Source: Blastococcus sp. CT_GayMR16 (lineage in GTDB: Bacteria; Actinomycetota; Actinomycetes; Mycobacteriales; Geodermatophilaceae). From it: a stretch of 64,000 bases of DNA. Each line of letters begins with the position of its first letter. Position 1 is the stretch's first letter. The stretch is from NCBI RefSeq assembly GCF_004570875.1, contig NZ_SPQK01000015.1, positions 52,889 through 116,888 on the forward strand, in the 5' to 3' direction. Positions 53,381 through 62,233 of this stretch are shown here, piece after piece. The position numbers and the translations under genes are program-made. Under the pieces are notes generated by a model, which made no database searches, was not told the origin of the DNA, and saw nothing but the letters and a program-made list of their open reading frames with translations.

Positions 53381-55081
53381 TCAGACCTCGAGGACCGTCG
53401 GGATGATCATCGGGCGCCGGCGGTAGGTGTCGGACACCCACTTGCCGATCGTCCGGCGGATCACCTGCGACAGACGGTGCGGGTCGACCTCGTCGTCCTG
53501 CAGCGCACGGCGGAGGTTCTCCTCGACCAGGTGCAGCGCGTCGTCGAAGGCGGCCGGGTCGTCGGAGAACCCGCGCGTGGACAGGTGCAGGTCCCGCACG
53601 ATCGTCCGGGTCGACAGCTCGATGACCACGGTGAGCGCCACGAAGCCCTCGTCGCCGAGGATCCGCCGCGCCTGCAGCGACTCCTCCCCCACGTCGCCGA
53701 CGTTGAGCCCGTCCACGTACACGTTGCCGATGGGCACGCTGCCCACGATGGACGCCTTGCCGTCGACGAGGTCGACCACCACGCCGTCCTCGGCGAGCAG
53801 CACCCGGTCGCGGGCCATGCCGGTCTCCTCCGCCAGCGCGGCGTGCGCCCGCAGGTGCCGCCACTCGCCGTGCACCGGCATCAGGTAGCGCGGCTTGGCG
53901 ACGTTGAGCAGCGTGCGCAGCTCGCCCGCCGGCGCGTGCCCGGAGACGTGCACCCGGGCGGTCTCCTTGTGCACGACCGTCGCCCCGAGCCGGGCCAGAC
54001 CGTTGATCACCTTGTACACCGCAGTCTCGTTCCCCGGCACGAGGGACGACGCGAGGACGACGGTGTCGCCGGCGGTGATGGTGACCTGGGAGTGGTCCCC
54101 GCGGGCCATGCGACCGAGCGCGGACAGCGGCTCGCCCTGCGACCCGGTCGACACCAGCACGACCTGCTCGGGCGGCATCGCGGCCGCCTCGTCGAGGGAG
54201 ACCATCAGGCCGGGCGCGACCCGGAGCAGCCCGAGATCGCGGGCGACCCCCATGTTGCGGACCATCGAGCGTCCGACGAACGCGACCTTCCGCTTGTGCG
54301 TCTCGGCGCAGTCGAGCACCTGCTGGATGCGGTGCACGTGGCTGGCGAAGCTGGAGACGATCAGCCGCTGGGACGCCCGTGCGAAGACGTCGTCCAGGAC
54401 GGGGCCGATGCTCCGTTCGGGCGTGACGAAGCCGGGCACCTCGGCGTTGGTCGAGTCCGACAGGAGCAGGTCGATGCCGGCCGTGCCCAGGCGGGCGAAC
54501 GCGCCCAGGTCGGTCAGGACGCCGTCCAGCGGGAGCTGGTCCATCTTGAAGTCGCCGGTGTGCACGAGGGTGCCGGCGGGCGTGTGCACGGCGACGGCGA
54601 GGGCGTCGGGGATCGAGTGGTTGACCGAGATGAACTCGCAGTCGAACGGCCCGGCCCGGTGCTCGTCGCCTGCGGCGACCTCGACCATCGGGGGATCGAG
54701 GCGGTGCTCCCGGAGCTTGGCGGCGACCAGCGCGAGGGTGAACCGGGAACCGACGAGCGGGATGTCCTCCCGCAGCCGCAGCAGGTACGGGATCGCCCCG
54801 ATGTGGTCCTCGTGCCCGTGGGTCAGGATTACGGCGTCGATGTCGCCCAGGCGGTGCTCGATCACCCCGAAGTCCGGGAGGATCAGGTCGACGCCGGGCT
54901 GCTCGGCCTCGGGGAACAGGACGCCGCAGTCGATGACCAGCAGCCGGCCGTCGAACTCCAGCACGGCCATGTTCCGGCCGATCTCGCCCAGACCGCCCAG
55001 CGCCATGACGCGCAGGCCACCCGCGGGGAGGGGCGGGGGCGCCTGCAGGTCCAGATGTGGCTGGGTGACCTGCGCGGTCAC
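53381..55081 (-). CDS. rnj: ribonuclease J
   Basis: RNase J is a metallo-beta-lactamase/beta-CASP enzyme with 5'-3' exo- and endonuclease activity in RNA turnover and rRNA maturation. The 566-residue protein has the HGHEDH metal motif (88-93), the beta-CASP region (SFASHVHRIQQVLD, STGSQGEP) and the C-terminal domain (VHGEWRHLRAHAALAEE). Translation starts at the GTG at 55081, which overlaps the dapA stop (GTGA). It is the last gene of the thyX-thyA-dfrA-dapA-rnj cluster; dapA-rnj is the usual actinobacterial pair. Confidence 0.96.
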   Translation of the reverse strand: MTAQVTQPHLDLQAPPPLPAGGLRVMALGGLGEIGRNMAVLEFDGRLLVIDCGVLFPEAEQPGVDLILPDFGVIEHRLGDIDAVILTHGHEDHIGAIPYLLRLREDIPLVGSRFTLALVAAKLREHRLDPPMVEVAAGDEHRAGPFDCEFISVNHSIPDALAVAVHTPAGTLVHTGDFKMDQLPLDGVLTDLGAFARLGTAGIDLLLSDSTNAEVPGFVTPERSIGPVLDDVFARASQRLIVSSFASHVHRIQQVLDCAETHKRKVAFVGRSMVRNMGVARDLGLLRVAPGLMVSLDEAAAMPPEQVVLVSTGSQGEPLSALGRMARGDHSQVTITAGDTVVLASSLVPGNETAVYKVINGLARLGATVVHKETARVHVSGHAPAGELRTLLNVAKPRYLMPVHGEWRHLRAHAALAEETGMARDRVLLAEDGVVVDLVDGKASIVGSVPIGNVYVDGLNVGDVGEESLQARRILGDEGFVALTVVIELSTRTIVRDLHLSTRGFSDDPAAFDDALHLVEENLRRALQDDEVDPHRLSQVIRRTIGKWVSDTYRRRPMIIPTVLEV

Positions 55082-55977
55082 AGCGCGACGCCGCCGGCGG
55101 TGAGGTCGATCCGCAGCTGCGCGACCTCCTCGGGGGTCGCGTCGACGAGCGGCGGGCGGACCGGCCCCGAGGGCAGGCCCAGCTCGCGCAGGGCGGCCTT
55201 CACGAGGATGACGCCCTGGGTGCGGAAGATGCCGGTGTAGATCGGCAGCAGGCTCTCGTTGACCGCCCGGGCCTTCACCAGGTCGCCGGACTCCACGGCG
55301 GCGACCAGCTCGGCCAGCCGCGGGCCGACGACGTGGCCCACCACGCTCACGACGCCGACGGCCCCGAGTGCGAGCAGCGGGAAGTTCAGCATGTCCTCGC
55401 CGCTGTAGTACGCGAGGTCGGTGCGCGCGAGGGTCCAGGCGACGGCACCGAGGTCGCCCTTGGCGTCCTTCACCGCCACGATCCGGGGGTGCTCGGCCGC
55501 GCGCACGAGGGTCTCGACCTCGATCGGGACGACGGTGCGCGGGGGGATGTCGTAGAGCATCACCGGCAGATCGGTGCTGTCGGCCACCGACGTGAAGTGG
55601 CGCAGCAGACCGGCCTGCGGCGGCTTGTTGTAGTACGGCGTCACGACCATCAGGCCGTGTGCGCCCAGGCGCTCGGCGTCGCGGGCTTTCTCGATCGAGT
55701 GCGCGGTGTCGTTCGTGCCCACCCCGGCGACGACGGTCGCACGGTCACCGACGGCGTCGAGCACGACCTCGAGCACGGACCGCTGCTCGGCGTCGCTCAG
55801 CGTCGGCGACTCCCCCGTCGTCCCGGCGATCACGAGCCCGTCGTGCGCGCACCGGTCGACCAGGTGTGCGGCCAGTTCCTGCGTGCCGGCGAGGTCGACG
55901 GTGCCGTCCTCCGTCAGCGGGGTGACCATCGCCGTCAGCACACGCCCGAACGGCCGGGCGGGGTCGGTGGTGGTCAT
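55078..55977 (-). CDS. dapA: 4-hydroxy-tetrahydrodipicolinate synthase
   Basis: DapA condenses pyruvate with aspartate semialdehyde, the first step of the lysine/diaminopimelate branch. The 299-residue TIM-barrel protein has GTTGESPTL, the catalytic Tyr region (YYNKPPQAGLLRHF), YDIPPRT and the Schiff-base Lys in AVKDAKGDL. The ATG at 55977 has TAGATT 6 nt upstream (overlapping the dfrA stop codon) and no Shine-Dalgarno sequence, so it may have its own leaderless promoter besides read-through. With dapF at 16 kb it makes two diaminopimelate genes in the window. Confidence 0.96.
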   Translation of the reverse strand: MTTTDPARPFGRVLTAMVTPLTEDGTVDLAGTQELAAHLVDRCAHDGLVIAGTTGESPTLSDAEQRSVLEVVLDAVGDRATVVAGVGTNDTAHSIEKARDAERLGAHGLMVVTPYYNKPPQAGLLRHFTSVADSTDLPVMLYDIPPRTVVPIEVETLVRAAEHPRIVAVKDAKGDLGAVAWTLARTDLAYYSGEDMLNFPLLALGAVGVVSVVGHVVGPRLAELVAAVESGDLVKARAVNESLLPIYTGIFRTQGVILVKAALRELGLPSGPVRPPLVDATPEEVAQLRIDLTAGGVAL

Positions 55978-55983
55978 GGGAGG

Positions 55984-55989
55984 AATCTA
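55984..55989 (-). promoter_or_regulatory. -10 hexamer of leaderless dapA transcript
   Basis: TAGATT on the minus strand, 6 nt before the ATG at 55977; its TAG is the dfrA stop codon. Confidence 0.5.
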
Positions 55990-56508
55990 CCGAGCCCGAC
56001 CGACGGCGTCCGAGCGCGCACCGTTCGACCGCACGTGGTGGGACACCGCGAACCGCAGGCCCGAGGACGACGTCGTCCACCCGTCGGACGGTGTGCGCGC
56101 CTCGAGCTGCCACCCGTCGTCCAGCGGCGGCGCCCACGTGTCGCCGTCGACCTGCGCGTCGATCTCGGTGACCATGAGCTGCCGGGCGTGCGGCAGGAAG
56201 GCGGTGTAGACCGCTCCCCCGCCGATCACCCAGAAGGACTCGTGCCCGGCGAGCACCTCGGCCACCGACGCCGCCGGGGTGGCGCCGTCCGCGGACCACC
56301 GCCGGTCCGACGTCAGGACGACGTTGGTCCGCCCGGGCAGGGGACGGAACCGCTCGGGCAGCGAGTCCCAGGTGCGCCGGCCCATGACCACGGTGGAGCC
56401 CATGGTCAGCCGGCGGAAGAGCGCCAGGTCCTCCGGCAGGTGCCAGGGCAGCGCTCCCTCGGCGCCGATCACGCCGTCGCGGGCCTGCGCCCACACCATC
56501 CCGATCAC
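55987..56508 (-). CDS. dfrA: dihydrofolate reductase
   Basis: DHFR regenerates tetrahydrofolate, especially after ThyA has oxidised the folate cofactor. The 173-residue product shows the classic N-terminus ([25 protein letters not shown]) with the substrate Asp/Glu position at PEDL, the NADPH segment [12 protein letters not shown] and [14 protein letters not shown] 56508 overlaps the thyA stop by 4 nt; ATG 56499 is a possible alternative. Coupled to thyA. Confidence 0.94.
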   Translation of the reverse strand: MIGMVWAQARDGVIGAEGALPWHLPEDLALFRRLTMGSTVVMGRRTWDSLPERFRPLPGRTNVVLTSDRRWSADGATPAASVAEVLAGHESFWVIGGGAVYTAFLPHARQLMVTEIDAQVDGDTWAPPLDDGWQLEARTPSDGWTTSSSGLRFAVSHHVRSNGARSDAVGRAR

Positions 56509-57314
56509 ACCGCCACGGCTGCCCGGATCGCCGGGTGCGGGTCGTAGTCGTGCACGGTGAAGTGCTCGTAGGTGTAGTCGAACAACGACGGCGCGGGCGC
56601 CAGCTCCAGGGTCGGGAAGGGCCGCACCTCGCGGGAGAGCTGCTCGGTCACCTGCGCGGTGTGGTTGCTGTAGACGTGGCAGTCGCCGCCGACCCAGATG
56701 AAGTCGCCCGGGGCGAGCCCGACCTGATCGGCCACCATCCGCGTCAGCAGGGCGTAGCTCGCGATGTTGAACGGGACGCCGAGGAACATGTCGGCGCTGC
56801 GCTGGTAGAGCTGGCAGGAGAGCTTGCCGTCGGCGACGTAGAACTGGAACAACGCGTGACACGGCGCCAGGGCCATGTCGGGGATCGCAGCCACGTTCCA
56901 GGCCGAGACGATCATCCGGCGCGAGTCGGGGTCCTTCTGCAGCGTCGACAGGATCGACGAGATCTGGTCGATCTGCTCTCCGCCGGGCGCCGGCCACGAC
57001 CGCCACTGGACGCCGTAGACCGGACCGAGGTCGCCCTCGGGCGAGGCCCACTCGTCCCAGATCGTGACGCCGTTGTCCTGCAGCCAGCCGACGTTGCTGT
57101 CGCCGCGGAGGAACCACAGCAGCTCGACGGCGATCGAGCGGAAGTGCACCTTCTTCGTCGTCACCAGCGGGAATCGCTCGGACAGGTCGTACCGGAGCCG
57201 TTCGCCGAACAGGCTCACGGTGCCCGTGCCGGTGCGGTCCTGCTTCGGCGTCCCCTGCTCGAGAATGCGCCGGAGGAGGTCCTCGTACTGGGTGTCGATC
57301 GGTGCGCCGTCCAC
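56505..57314 (-). CDS. thyA: thymidylate synthase ThyA
   Basis: Classical thymidylate synthase: dUMP plus methylenetetrahydrofolate gives dTMP plus dihydrofolate. The 269-residue protein has the catalytic Cys in [13 protein letters not shown], the [16 protein letters not shown] stretch, and the folate/dUMP end ([13 protein letters not shown]). The GTG at 57314 has TACCCT 7 nt upstream and no Shine-Dalgarno sequence. It is coupled to dfrA, its metabolic partner, and sits beside thyX, a second and unrelated thymidylate synthase. Confidence 0.96.
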   Translation of the reverse strand: MDGAPIDTQYEDLLRRILEQGTPKQDRTGTGTVSLFGERLRYDLSERFPLVTTKKVHFRSIAVELLWFLRGDSNVGWLQDNGVTIWDEWASPEGDLGPVYGVQWRSWPAPGGEQIDQISSILSTLQKDPDSRRMIVSAWNVAAIPDMALAPCHALFQFYVADGKLSCQLYQRSADMFLGVPFNIASYALLTRMVADQVGLAPGDFIWVGGDCHVYSNHTAQVTEQLSREVRPFPTLELAPAPSLFDYTYEHFTVHDYDPHPAIRAAVAV

Positions 57315-57321
57315 GGGTCCG

Positions 57322-57327
57322 AGGGTA
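57322..57327 (-). promoter_or_regulatory. -10 hexamer of leaderless thyA transcript
   Basis: TACCCT on the minus strand, 7 nt before the GTG at 57314. Confidence 0.5.
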
Positions 57328-57350
57328 CGGGGAGCGACCGACGGAATCGG

Positions 57351-58103
57351 TCAGCCCTCGGTGACGAACGGGCTCGCGGCGACCTCGGTGCCGTCGGCGA
57401 GCGTGCTGATCCGGAAGTCGTCGAAGACGTTGCCGGCCACCCGGTGCAGCTCGCGCAGGCAGGCGATGGCGAGCTCGCGGATCTCGACGTCGGCGTGCTC
57501 GCTCGCCCGCATGGCCACGAAGTGCCGCCAGGCGCGATAGTTGCCGGTGACGACGATGCGCGTCTCGGTGGCGTTGGGCAGCACCGACCGGGCGGCCTGC
57601 CGGGCCTGCTTGCGCCGGAGCGTGGCGTTGGGGACGTCGGCGAAGCGCTTCTCCAGTCCCTCGAGCAGGTCGGTGTAGGCGCCGGCCGCGGCCTCGGTGG
57701 CGGCGACGAAGCGCTCGTGCAGCTCGGGGTCCTCGGCGATGACGGCGGGCTCGACGAAGGCGGCGTCCCGCTCGGGCACGTACCGCTGCGACAACTGGCT
57801 GTAGGAGAAGTGCCGGTGCCGGATCAGCTCGTGGGTGAGCGACCGGGAGACCCCGGTGAGGTACATGGTGACCGTGCCGTGCTCGAGCACGGAGAGATGA
57901 CCGACCTCGAGGATGTGCCGCAGATACCCCTGGTTGGTGGCGGTGGCCGGGTTCGGCTTGTTCCACGACTGGTAACAGGCCCGCCCAGCGAACTCGGCGA
58001 GCGCCTGCCCGCCGTCGACATCGGTCTCCCACGGCACGTCGGCGGGCGGGGTGAACTGGGTCTGGGCGATGACCTGGACCTGGAGCGGAACGATCTCGGG
58101 CAC
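57351..58103 (-). CDS. thyX: flavin-dependent thymidylate synthase ThyX
   Basis: ThyX makes dTMP using FAD and NADPH and returns tetrahydrofolate rather than dihydrofolate, so it does not need DHFR. The 250-residue product has the ThyX motif [14 protein letters not shown] (RHR-x7-S class), [15 protein letters not shown] and [14 protein letters not shown]. The GTG at 58103 follows TAGGCT by 7 nt; longer upstream frames overlap the divergent RHH gene and are rejected. First gene of the cluster that ends with rnj. Confidence 0.95.
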   Translation of the reverse strand: MPEIVPLQVQVIAQTQFTPPADVPWETDVDGGQALAEFAGRACYQSWNKPNPATATNQGYLRHILEVGHLSVLEHGTVTMYLTGVSRSLTHELIRHRHFSYSQLSQRYVPERDAAFVEPAVIAEDPELHERFVAATEAAAGAYTDLLEGLEKRFADVPNATLRRKQARQAARSVLPNATETRIVVTGNYRAWRHFVAMRASEHADVEIRELAIACLRELHRVAGNVFDDFRISTLADGTEVAASPFVTEG

Positions 58104-58110
58104 GGGGGCG

Positions 58111-58116
58111 AGCCTA
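58111..58116 (-). promoter_or_regulatory. -10 hexamer of leaderless thyX transcript
   Basis: TAGGCT on the minus strand, 7 nt before the GTG at 58103. Confidence 0.55.
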
Positions 58117-58156
58117 CGTCGGGCCGCAGGCGCCGCCCGCGCCCAGCGATTCAGCG

Positions 58157-58209
58157 TGATGTCATCTGACGCCTTGATTTGACACCATCGTGATGCCACA
58201 GTGGTGTCA
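58157..58209 (+). promoter_or_regulatory. octamer operator array and promoter of the RHH gene
   Basis: Five related octamers fit TGRYRYC(A/T): TGATGTCA (58157-58164), TGACGCCT (58167-58174), TGACACCA (58180-58187), TGATGCCA (58191-58198) and, inverted, TGGTGTCA (58202-58209). The last three are exactly 11 bp apart. They cover a -35 like TTGATT (58174-58179), a 17-bp spacer, a -10 like CACAGT (58197-58202) and the ATG at 58209. Confidence 0.62.
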
Positions 58210-58706
58210 TGGACCTCAGCGACTACGTGGACGCACTCCGCGGCTCCCTCACCACGGCGGCGGCTGCCGGCGGCCCCCAGGCGCAGGAGACGGCCCGGCT
58301 GCTCGCCGACACGATGGAGCCGGCGGTGCGGCTCGCCCTGATCGACGCGCTCTCTGCCCTGGCCGCGGAGGTCACGGCGGCGCTCGACGGACCGCTGGTG
58401 GACATCCGGCTGCGTGGTCGCGACCCCGAGGTCGTCGTCGTCCCGGCCGAGCACGACCCGGGCCGGCACCCCACCACGGGCGCCTCCCCCGACCCCGCGG
58501 ACGACGCCGCCGACGACGGGTCGACGGCCCGCATCAGTCTCCGGCTGCCCGACGGGCTCAAGGCCCGCGCCGAGGCCGCCGCGGCCACCGCCGGCAGCTC
58601 GCTGAACACCTGGCTCATCCGCGCGGTGACCGCCGCCGTGCGCGAGCCCGCCCCGCCGCCGTCCGGCCGCGGGCCCCGCCGCTACACCGGATTTGCCCGC
58701 AGCTGA
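58209..58706 (+). CDS. ribbon-helix-helix regulator with N-terminal helical domain
   Basis: A 165-residue protein: an Ala/Leu-rich helical N-terminal part (about 1-70, [22 protein letters not shown], then [16 protein letters not shown]), a disordered Asp/Pro linker (80-105) and a C-terminal ribbon-helix-helix of the HicB/CopG/Arc type (107-144, [20 protein letters not shown]). Such proteins bind DNA as dimers side by side on short repeats. The octamer array across its own promoter suggests autorepression. No Shine-Dalgarno sequence: the start is probably leaderless. It is followed after 30 nt by the DUF4097 gene on the same strand. Confidence 0.78.
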   Translation: MDLSDYVDALRGSLTTAAAAGGPQAQETARLLADTMEPAVRLALIDALSALAAEVTAALDGPLVDIRLRGRDPEVVVVPAEHDPGRHPTTGASPDPADDAADDGSTARISLRLPDGLKARAEAAAATAGSSLNTWLIRAVTAAVREPAPPPSGRGPRRYTGFARS

Positions 58707-58736
58707 CCGCGCACCCCCGTCCGAAGGAGAACCGCC

Positions 58737-59564
58737 ATGCCCGTTCGCACGCACGTCGCCGCCGTCCCCGGCCCGCCCCCACGGATCGAGGTCCGCAACC
58801 ACGCCGGCTCGGTCACCGTCGCCGCCGTCGAGGGCGCCGAGCAGCTGGAGGTGCGCGTGGAGCCGCTGGACGCCGCTGCCGAGGAACTGCTCGACCGCGT
58901 GGAGATCGACGTGCGGGACGCCGAGTCCGACGACGTCCCCACCCGGCTGCGGGTCGTCGTGCCCGAGCGCCGGCTGCTGCGCACGCCGGCGTTCGCGGTC
59001 CGCATCACCACACCTCCCCGGGCGGCGGCCCGGATCGCCGTCGCCTCCGCCGACGCCGAGCTGACCGGCCGGTTCGGCGACCTCGAGCTCACCAGTGCCA
59101 GCGGCGACCTCGACGTCGAGCACGGTGTCGACGTGCACGCGCGCAGCGCGAGCGGCAACACCCGGATCGGCACGATCGACGGCCGCGCCTCGGTCGGGTC
59201 CGCGTCCGGCGACGTCCGGATCGGGCGGGCCCGCGGCGACCTGCAGGTGCGCACCGCCTCCGGCGACGCCTCGGTGGACCAGACCGCCGAGCACGTCACC
59301 ATCAACACGGCGTCCGGGGACGCGACCGTCGGCGCCGCGACCGGCGGCGCCGTGCAGATCAGGACGGTCTCCGGGGACGCCTCGGTCGGCGTGGTCCCGG
59401 GCCTGCGGATCTGGCTGGAGCTCTCCAGCGTCTCCGGCCGGATGGACTCCCAGCTCGACGACGACGGCGACGCCGGCGACGGACCGGCCGGGCTGTCCCT
59501 CACGATGCGCTCGGTGTCCGGCGACATGCGGATCCACCGGACCGCGGCCGTGCCCGTGGCGTGA
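58737..59564 (+). CDS. DUF4097 beta-strand-repeat protein
   Basis: A 275-residue protein built of short beta repeats with the recurring pattern SG(D/N) ([45 protein letters not shown]), about eight turns between residues 110 and 270, predicting a beta-helix or stack. Before it lies a beta-sandwich-like segment (about 1-100). No signal peptide or membrane helix is seen. The function of DUF4097 proteins is unknown. The ATG at 58737 follows GAAGGAGAA. It forms an operon with the RHH regulator and converges, one base apart, with the glycosylase gene. Confidence 0.83.
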   Translation: MPVRTHVAAVPGPPPRIEVRNHAGSVTVAAVEGAEQLEVRVEPLDAAAEELLDRVEIDVRDAESDDVPTRLRVVVPERRLLRTPAFAVRITTPPRAAARIAVASADAELTGRFGDLELTSASGDLDVEHGVDVHARSASGNTRIGTIDGRASVGSASGDVRIGRARGDLQVRTASGDASVDQTAEHVTINTASGDATVGAATGGAVQIRTVSGDASVGVVPGLRIWLELSSVSGRMDSQLDDDGDAGDGPAGLSLTMRSVSGDMRIHRTAAVPVA

Positions 59565-59565
59565 G

Positions 59566-60798
59566 CTAGGCGCGCAGGGCGAGCGACTCTCCGGACGCTC
59601 GCCGGAGGTCGCTCGCCAGGTCGCCGCGGTCGAGGACGTCGACGTCGTCCAGCTCCAGCCAGTCGGCCATGAGGCGAAGCTCGTCGACGAGCGCCGCGGC
59701 GACGAGCGGCCGGTCGATGCCCTCCTCGCCGTGCGCCGCCTGGACGCGGAGCACCCCGGCTTGCCGGTCTGCCTTGAGGTCGACGCGGGCCACGAGCTGG
59801 TCGCCGAGCAGGAAGGGCAGCACGTAGTACCCGTGCACACGCTTGGCGGCCGGGGTGTAGATCTCCAGCCGGTACCGGAAGCCGAAGATCCGCTCCACGC
59901 GCGGCCGCTCCCACACCAGGGAGTCGAACGGGCTCAGCAGCGCCCGCGCCCGGACCCAGCGGGGACGACGCGCCTCGGGATCCAGCCAGGCCGGCGCACC
60001 CCAGCCGGCGACGTCGGCCGGCAGCAGCTCCCCGGCGTCGGCGAGTTCCGTGACGGCCTGCCGAGCGGCCTCGGGGCGGAGGCGGAAGTAGTCGCGCAGA
60101 TCGCGCTCGGTGGCGACGCCGAGCGCGCGGGCGGCGGTGCGGACGAGTTCGCGGACCGCGTCGACCGGGTCGGGGGTCGGCGTCTGCAGGACGGCGGGCG
60201 GCAGGACCCGCTCGGTGAGGTCGTAGACCTTCTCGAACGCCGTGGTGCGGTGCGTCGCGGTGATCTCCCCGGTGAAGAAGAGCCACTCGAGCGCGACCTT
60301 GCCCTCGTGCCAGTTCCACATCGATCCGGGCCGGTCGGGCCGGGGTCCCGCGAGGTCGCTGGCCTTCAGCGGTCCGGTCGCCCGGACCCGGTCGAGGACC
60401 TCGGCGACGAAGCCGGGCCGCTCCTCCTGGATCCGCACCATGTTGCCCCAGGCGTGCTCCGCGGCCGCCGCCATCCGCCAGCGCAGGAACGGCTGGAGCC
60501 GCACGGGCAGGAACGACGCCTCGTGCGCCCAGTACTCGAACACGGCGTGCCGCCGCGCGGTCAGATCGTCGAGCGCCGTCCGCGGATAGGCCCCCAGCCG
60601 GCTGAAGGCAGGCAGGTAGTGCGAGCGCGACAGCACGTTCACCGAGTCGATCTGGATCACCGCGAGCCGCTCCGTCATGCGCCGCAACTGACGGACGGCG
60701 ACCGGGCCGGTGGGCCGTGGCTCGGCGAAGCCCTGCGCCGCCAGCGCGATCCGGCGCGCCAGGGCGGCGGGAAGCCGCTCGACGTCGGGTGCGCTCAC
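59566..60798 (-). CDS. YcaQ/AlkX-like winged-helix DNA glycosylase family protein
   Basis: A 410-residue member of the HTH_42 (YcaQ) family, which in enterobacteria unhooks interstrand DNA crosslinks. The catalytic region near residue 50 is [16 protein letters not shown], with the QxD motif that characterises one branch of the family. Three winged-helix modules and the [12 protein letters not shown] segment are visible. I chose GTG 60798 ([23 protein letters not shown]); the frame extends 45 nt further. Divergent from the GNAT gene. The activity in actinobacteria is inferred. Confidence 0.85.
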   Translation of the reverse strand: MSAPDVERLPAALARRIALAAQGFAEPRPTGPVAVRQLRRMTERLAVIQIDSVNVLSRSHYLPAFSRLGAYPRTALDDLTARRHAVFEYWAHEASFLPVRLQPFLRWRMAAAAEHAWGNMVRIQEERPGFVAEVLDRVRATGPLKASDLAGPRPDRPGSMWNWHEGKVALEWLFFTGEITATHRTTAFEKVYDLTERVLPPAVLQTPTPDPVDAVRELVRTAARALGVATERDLRDYFRLRPEAARQAVTELADAGELLPADVAGWGAPAWLDPEARRPRWVRARALLSPFDSLVWERPRVERIFGFRYRLEIYTPAAKRVHGYYVLPFLLGDQLVARVDLKADRQAGVLRVQAAHGEEGIDRPLVAAALVDELRLMADWLELDDVDVLDRGDLASDLRRASGESLALRA

Positions 60799-60842
60799 GA
60801 GAGCCGATCTTGCCTGGCGGGTACGACGTTCGCGGCCGCGCA

Positions 60843-60848
60843 TACGCT
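60843..60848 (+). promoter_or_regulatory. -10 hexamer of leaderless GNAT transcript
   Basis: TACGCT, 6 nt before the GTG at 60855. Confidence 0.5.
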
Positions 60849-60854
60849 GCCCGG

Positions 60855-61460
60855 GTGAATTCCGAGGCGTCCTTCCTGCGTGCCACCGGTTCCGCGGACG
60901 CCTCGGTCCGACCCGCGCTGCCGGCCGATGCCGCGGAGATCGCGCGGATCCAGGTCGTCACGTGGCGCACGGCGTACCGCTCGGTGCTGCCGGCGGCGGT
61001 GCTCGACGACTGGGACGCCGACGCGGCCGAGAGCACCTGGCGCGCGGCGATCACCGCGCCGCCCACGCCCGGTCACGGCGTCCTGGTCGCGCTGGAGAGG
61101 AACACCCTGGTCGGGTTCGCCGCCTTCGGCCCACCGGAGCTGACCCCCGGGGAGACCCAGGACGCGGCCGGCTACACGACGGAGGTGTCCACGCTGCTGG
61201 TCGAGCCGCGCTGGGGACGGCGCGGCCACGGGAGCCGGCTGCTGTCCGCGGTCGCCGACCTGGCCGAGAGCGGCGGCGCCGCCCGGCTGCAGGTCTGGTT
61301 GCTCGAGGACGACGGGGTGTCCACCGGCTTCTACGAGTCGGCCGGCTGGGCACCCGACGGCTGGGCCCGCACCCTGGACACCGGGGACGCGCCCCTGCGC
61401 GAGGTCCGCTGGCACGCACTGCTGGGCCCGGAGACCGACATGCCGGAGGCGACACGGTGA
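60855..61460 (+). CDS. GNAT-family N-acetyltransferase
   Basis: A 201-residue acetyltransferase with the acetyl-CoA binding motif A (VSTLLVEPRWGRRGHGSRLLSAV, about 111-133) and the C-terminal FYESAGW motif. The target amine is unknown. GTG 60855 (NSEASFLRATGSADAS) has TACGCT 6 nt upstream. The stop overlaps the DUF2461 start (GTGA). Confidence 0.88.
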   Translation: MNSEASFLRATGSADASVRPALPADAAEIARIQVVTWRTAYRSVLPAAVLDDWDADAAESTWRAAITAPPTPGHGVLVALERNTLVGFAAFGPPELTPGETQDAAGYTTEVSTLLVEPRWGRRGHGSRLLSAVADLAESGGAARLQVWLLEDDGVSTGFYESAGWAPDGWARTLDTGDAPLREVRWHALLGPETDMPEATR

Positions 61461-62122
61461 CCTTCGAGGGCTTCCCGGACGACGGCCTCGTCTTCTACGA
61501 GGGCCTGGAAGCCGACAACTCCAAGACCTACTGGACGCAGCACAAGGGCGCCTACGACAGGAACGTCAAGGCGCCGCTGGTCGCGCTGCTGGACGAGCTC
61601 GCCCCCGAGTTCGGGACGGCGAAGATCTTCCGGCCGTACCGCGACGTCCGGTTCAGCAACGACAAGACGCCCTACAAGACCCATCAGGGCGCGGTGGTAC
61701 ACGCCGACGGCCACGGGACCGGCGCCTGGTACGTGCAGATCTCCGCCGACGGGCTGCACGTCTCCGGGGGCAGCTGGCGACTCGAGAGCGACCAGGTCGC
61801 CCGCTACCGCCGGGCGGTCGCCGACGACGTCCAGGGCCTGCGCCTGCAGGCGGAGGTCGACCGACTGGCCGCCGCGGGCTGGGAGATCCGGGGCGAGAAG
61901 CTGACGCGAGTGCCGGCCGGTTACTCCGCGGACGCCGAACGCCTGGACCTCCTGCGCCACAAGTCGCTGCACGCGTCGCGGAGCTGGGAGCCGGCCGAAT
62001 GGCTCCACGAGCCGCGCGCCCTCGACGAGGTGCGCTCCGCCTGGCGCGAGCTCCGCACGCTGAACACGTGGCTCGCCGACAACGTCGGCGCGACGACCAA
62101 GGAGCCCCGCGCCCGCCGATGA
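61457..62122 (+). CDS. DUF2461 family protein
   Basis: A 221-residue protein with the DUF2461 pattern (GFPDDGLVFYEGLEADNSKTYW, AKIFRPYRDVRFSNDKTPYKTH, YVQISADGLHVSGG). The family is widespread but not characterised. It overlaps the GNAT stop by 4 nt, so the two are co-translated. An inverted repeat (62130-62147) follows it. Confidence 0.9.
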   Translation: MTFEGFPDDGLVFYEGLEADNSKTYWTQHKGAYDRNVKAPLVALLDELAPEFGTAKIFRPYRDVRFSNDKTPYKTHQGAVVHADGHGTGAWYVQISADGLHVSGGSWRLESDQVARYRRAVADDVQGLRLQAEVDRLAAAGWEIRGEKLTRVPAGYSADAERLDLLRHKSLHASRSWEPAEWLHEPRALDEVRSAWRELRTLNTWLADNVGATTKEPRARR

Positions 62123-62129
62123 GATGGGG

Positions 62130-62147
62130 CCGGAAAACGAATTCCGG
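62130..62147 (+). terminator. weak hairpin after DUF2461
   Basis: CCGGAA-N6-TTCCGG, a 6-bp stem 8 nt after the DUF2461 stop and just before the ECF-type promoter. Confidence 0.35.
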
Positions 62148-62154
62148 ACGGCGA

Positions 62155-62181
62155 TGTCGAGAATGGGTGACCGGCTCCGTC
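62155..62181 (+). promoter_or_regulatory. ECF42-type promoter before the DGPF gene
   Basis: TGTCGA (62155-62160) and CGTC (62178-62181) with a 17-nt spacer fit the reported ECF42 target motif (TGTCGA, CGA/TC). The sigma factor itself is the second gene downstream, implying autoregulation. Confidence 0.62.
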
Positions 62182-62233
62182 CCCTCCATGAACGCGACCA
62201 CGATGGGTCGCACCAGCACCGAGGAGAATCGCG

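Noticed and set aside
58209..59564. Classical toxin-antitoxin interpretation of the RHH-DUF4097 pair
   Set aside because: The RHH half would fit an antitoxin, but the second protein is a long beta-repeat protein without any known toxin motif, so the label is not supported.
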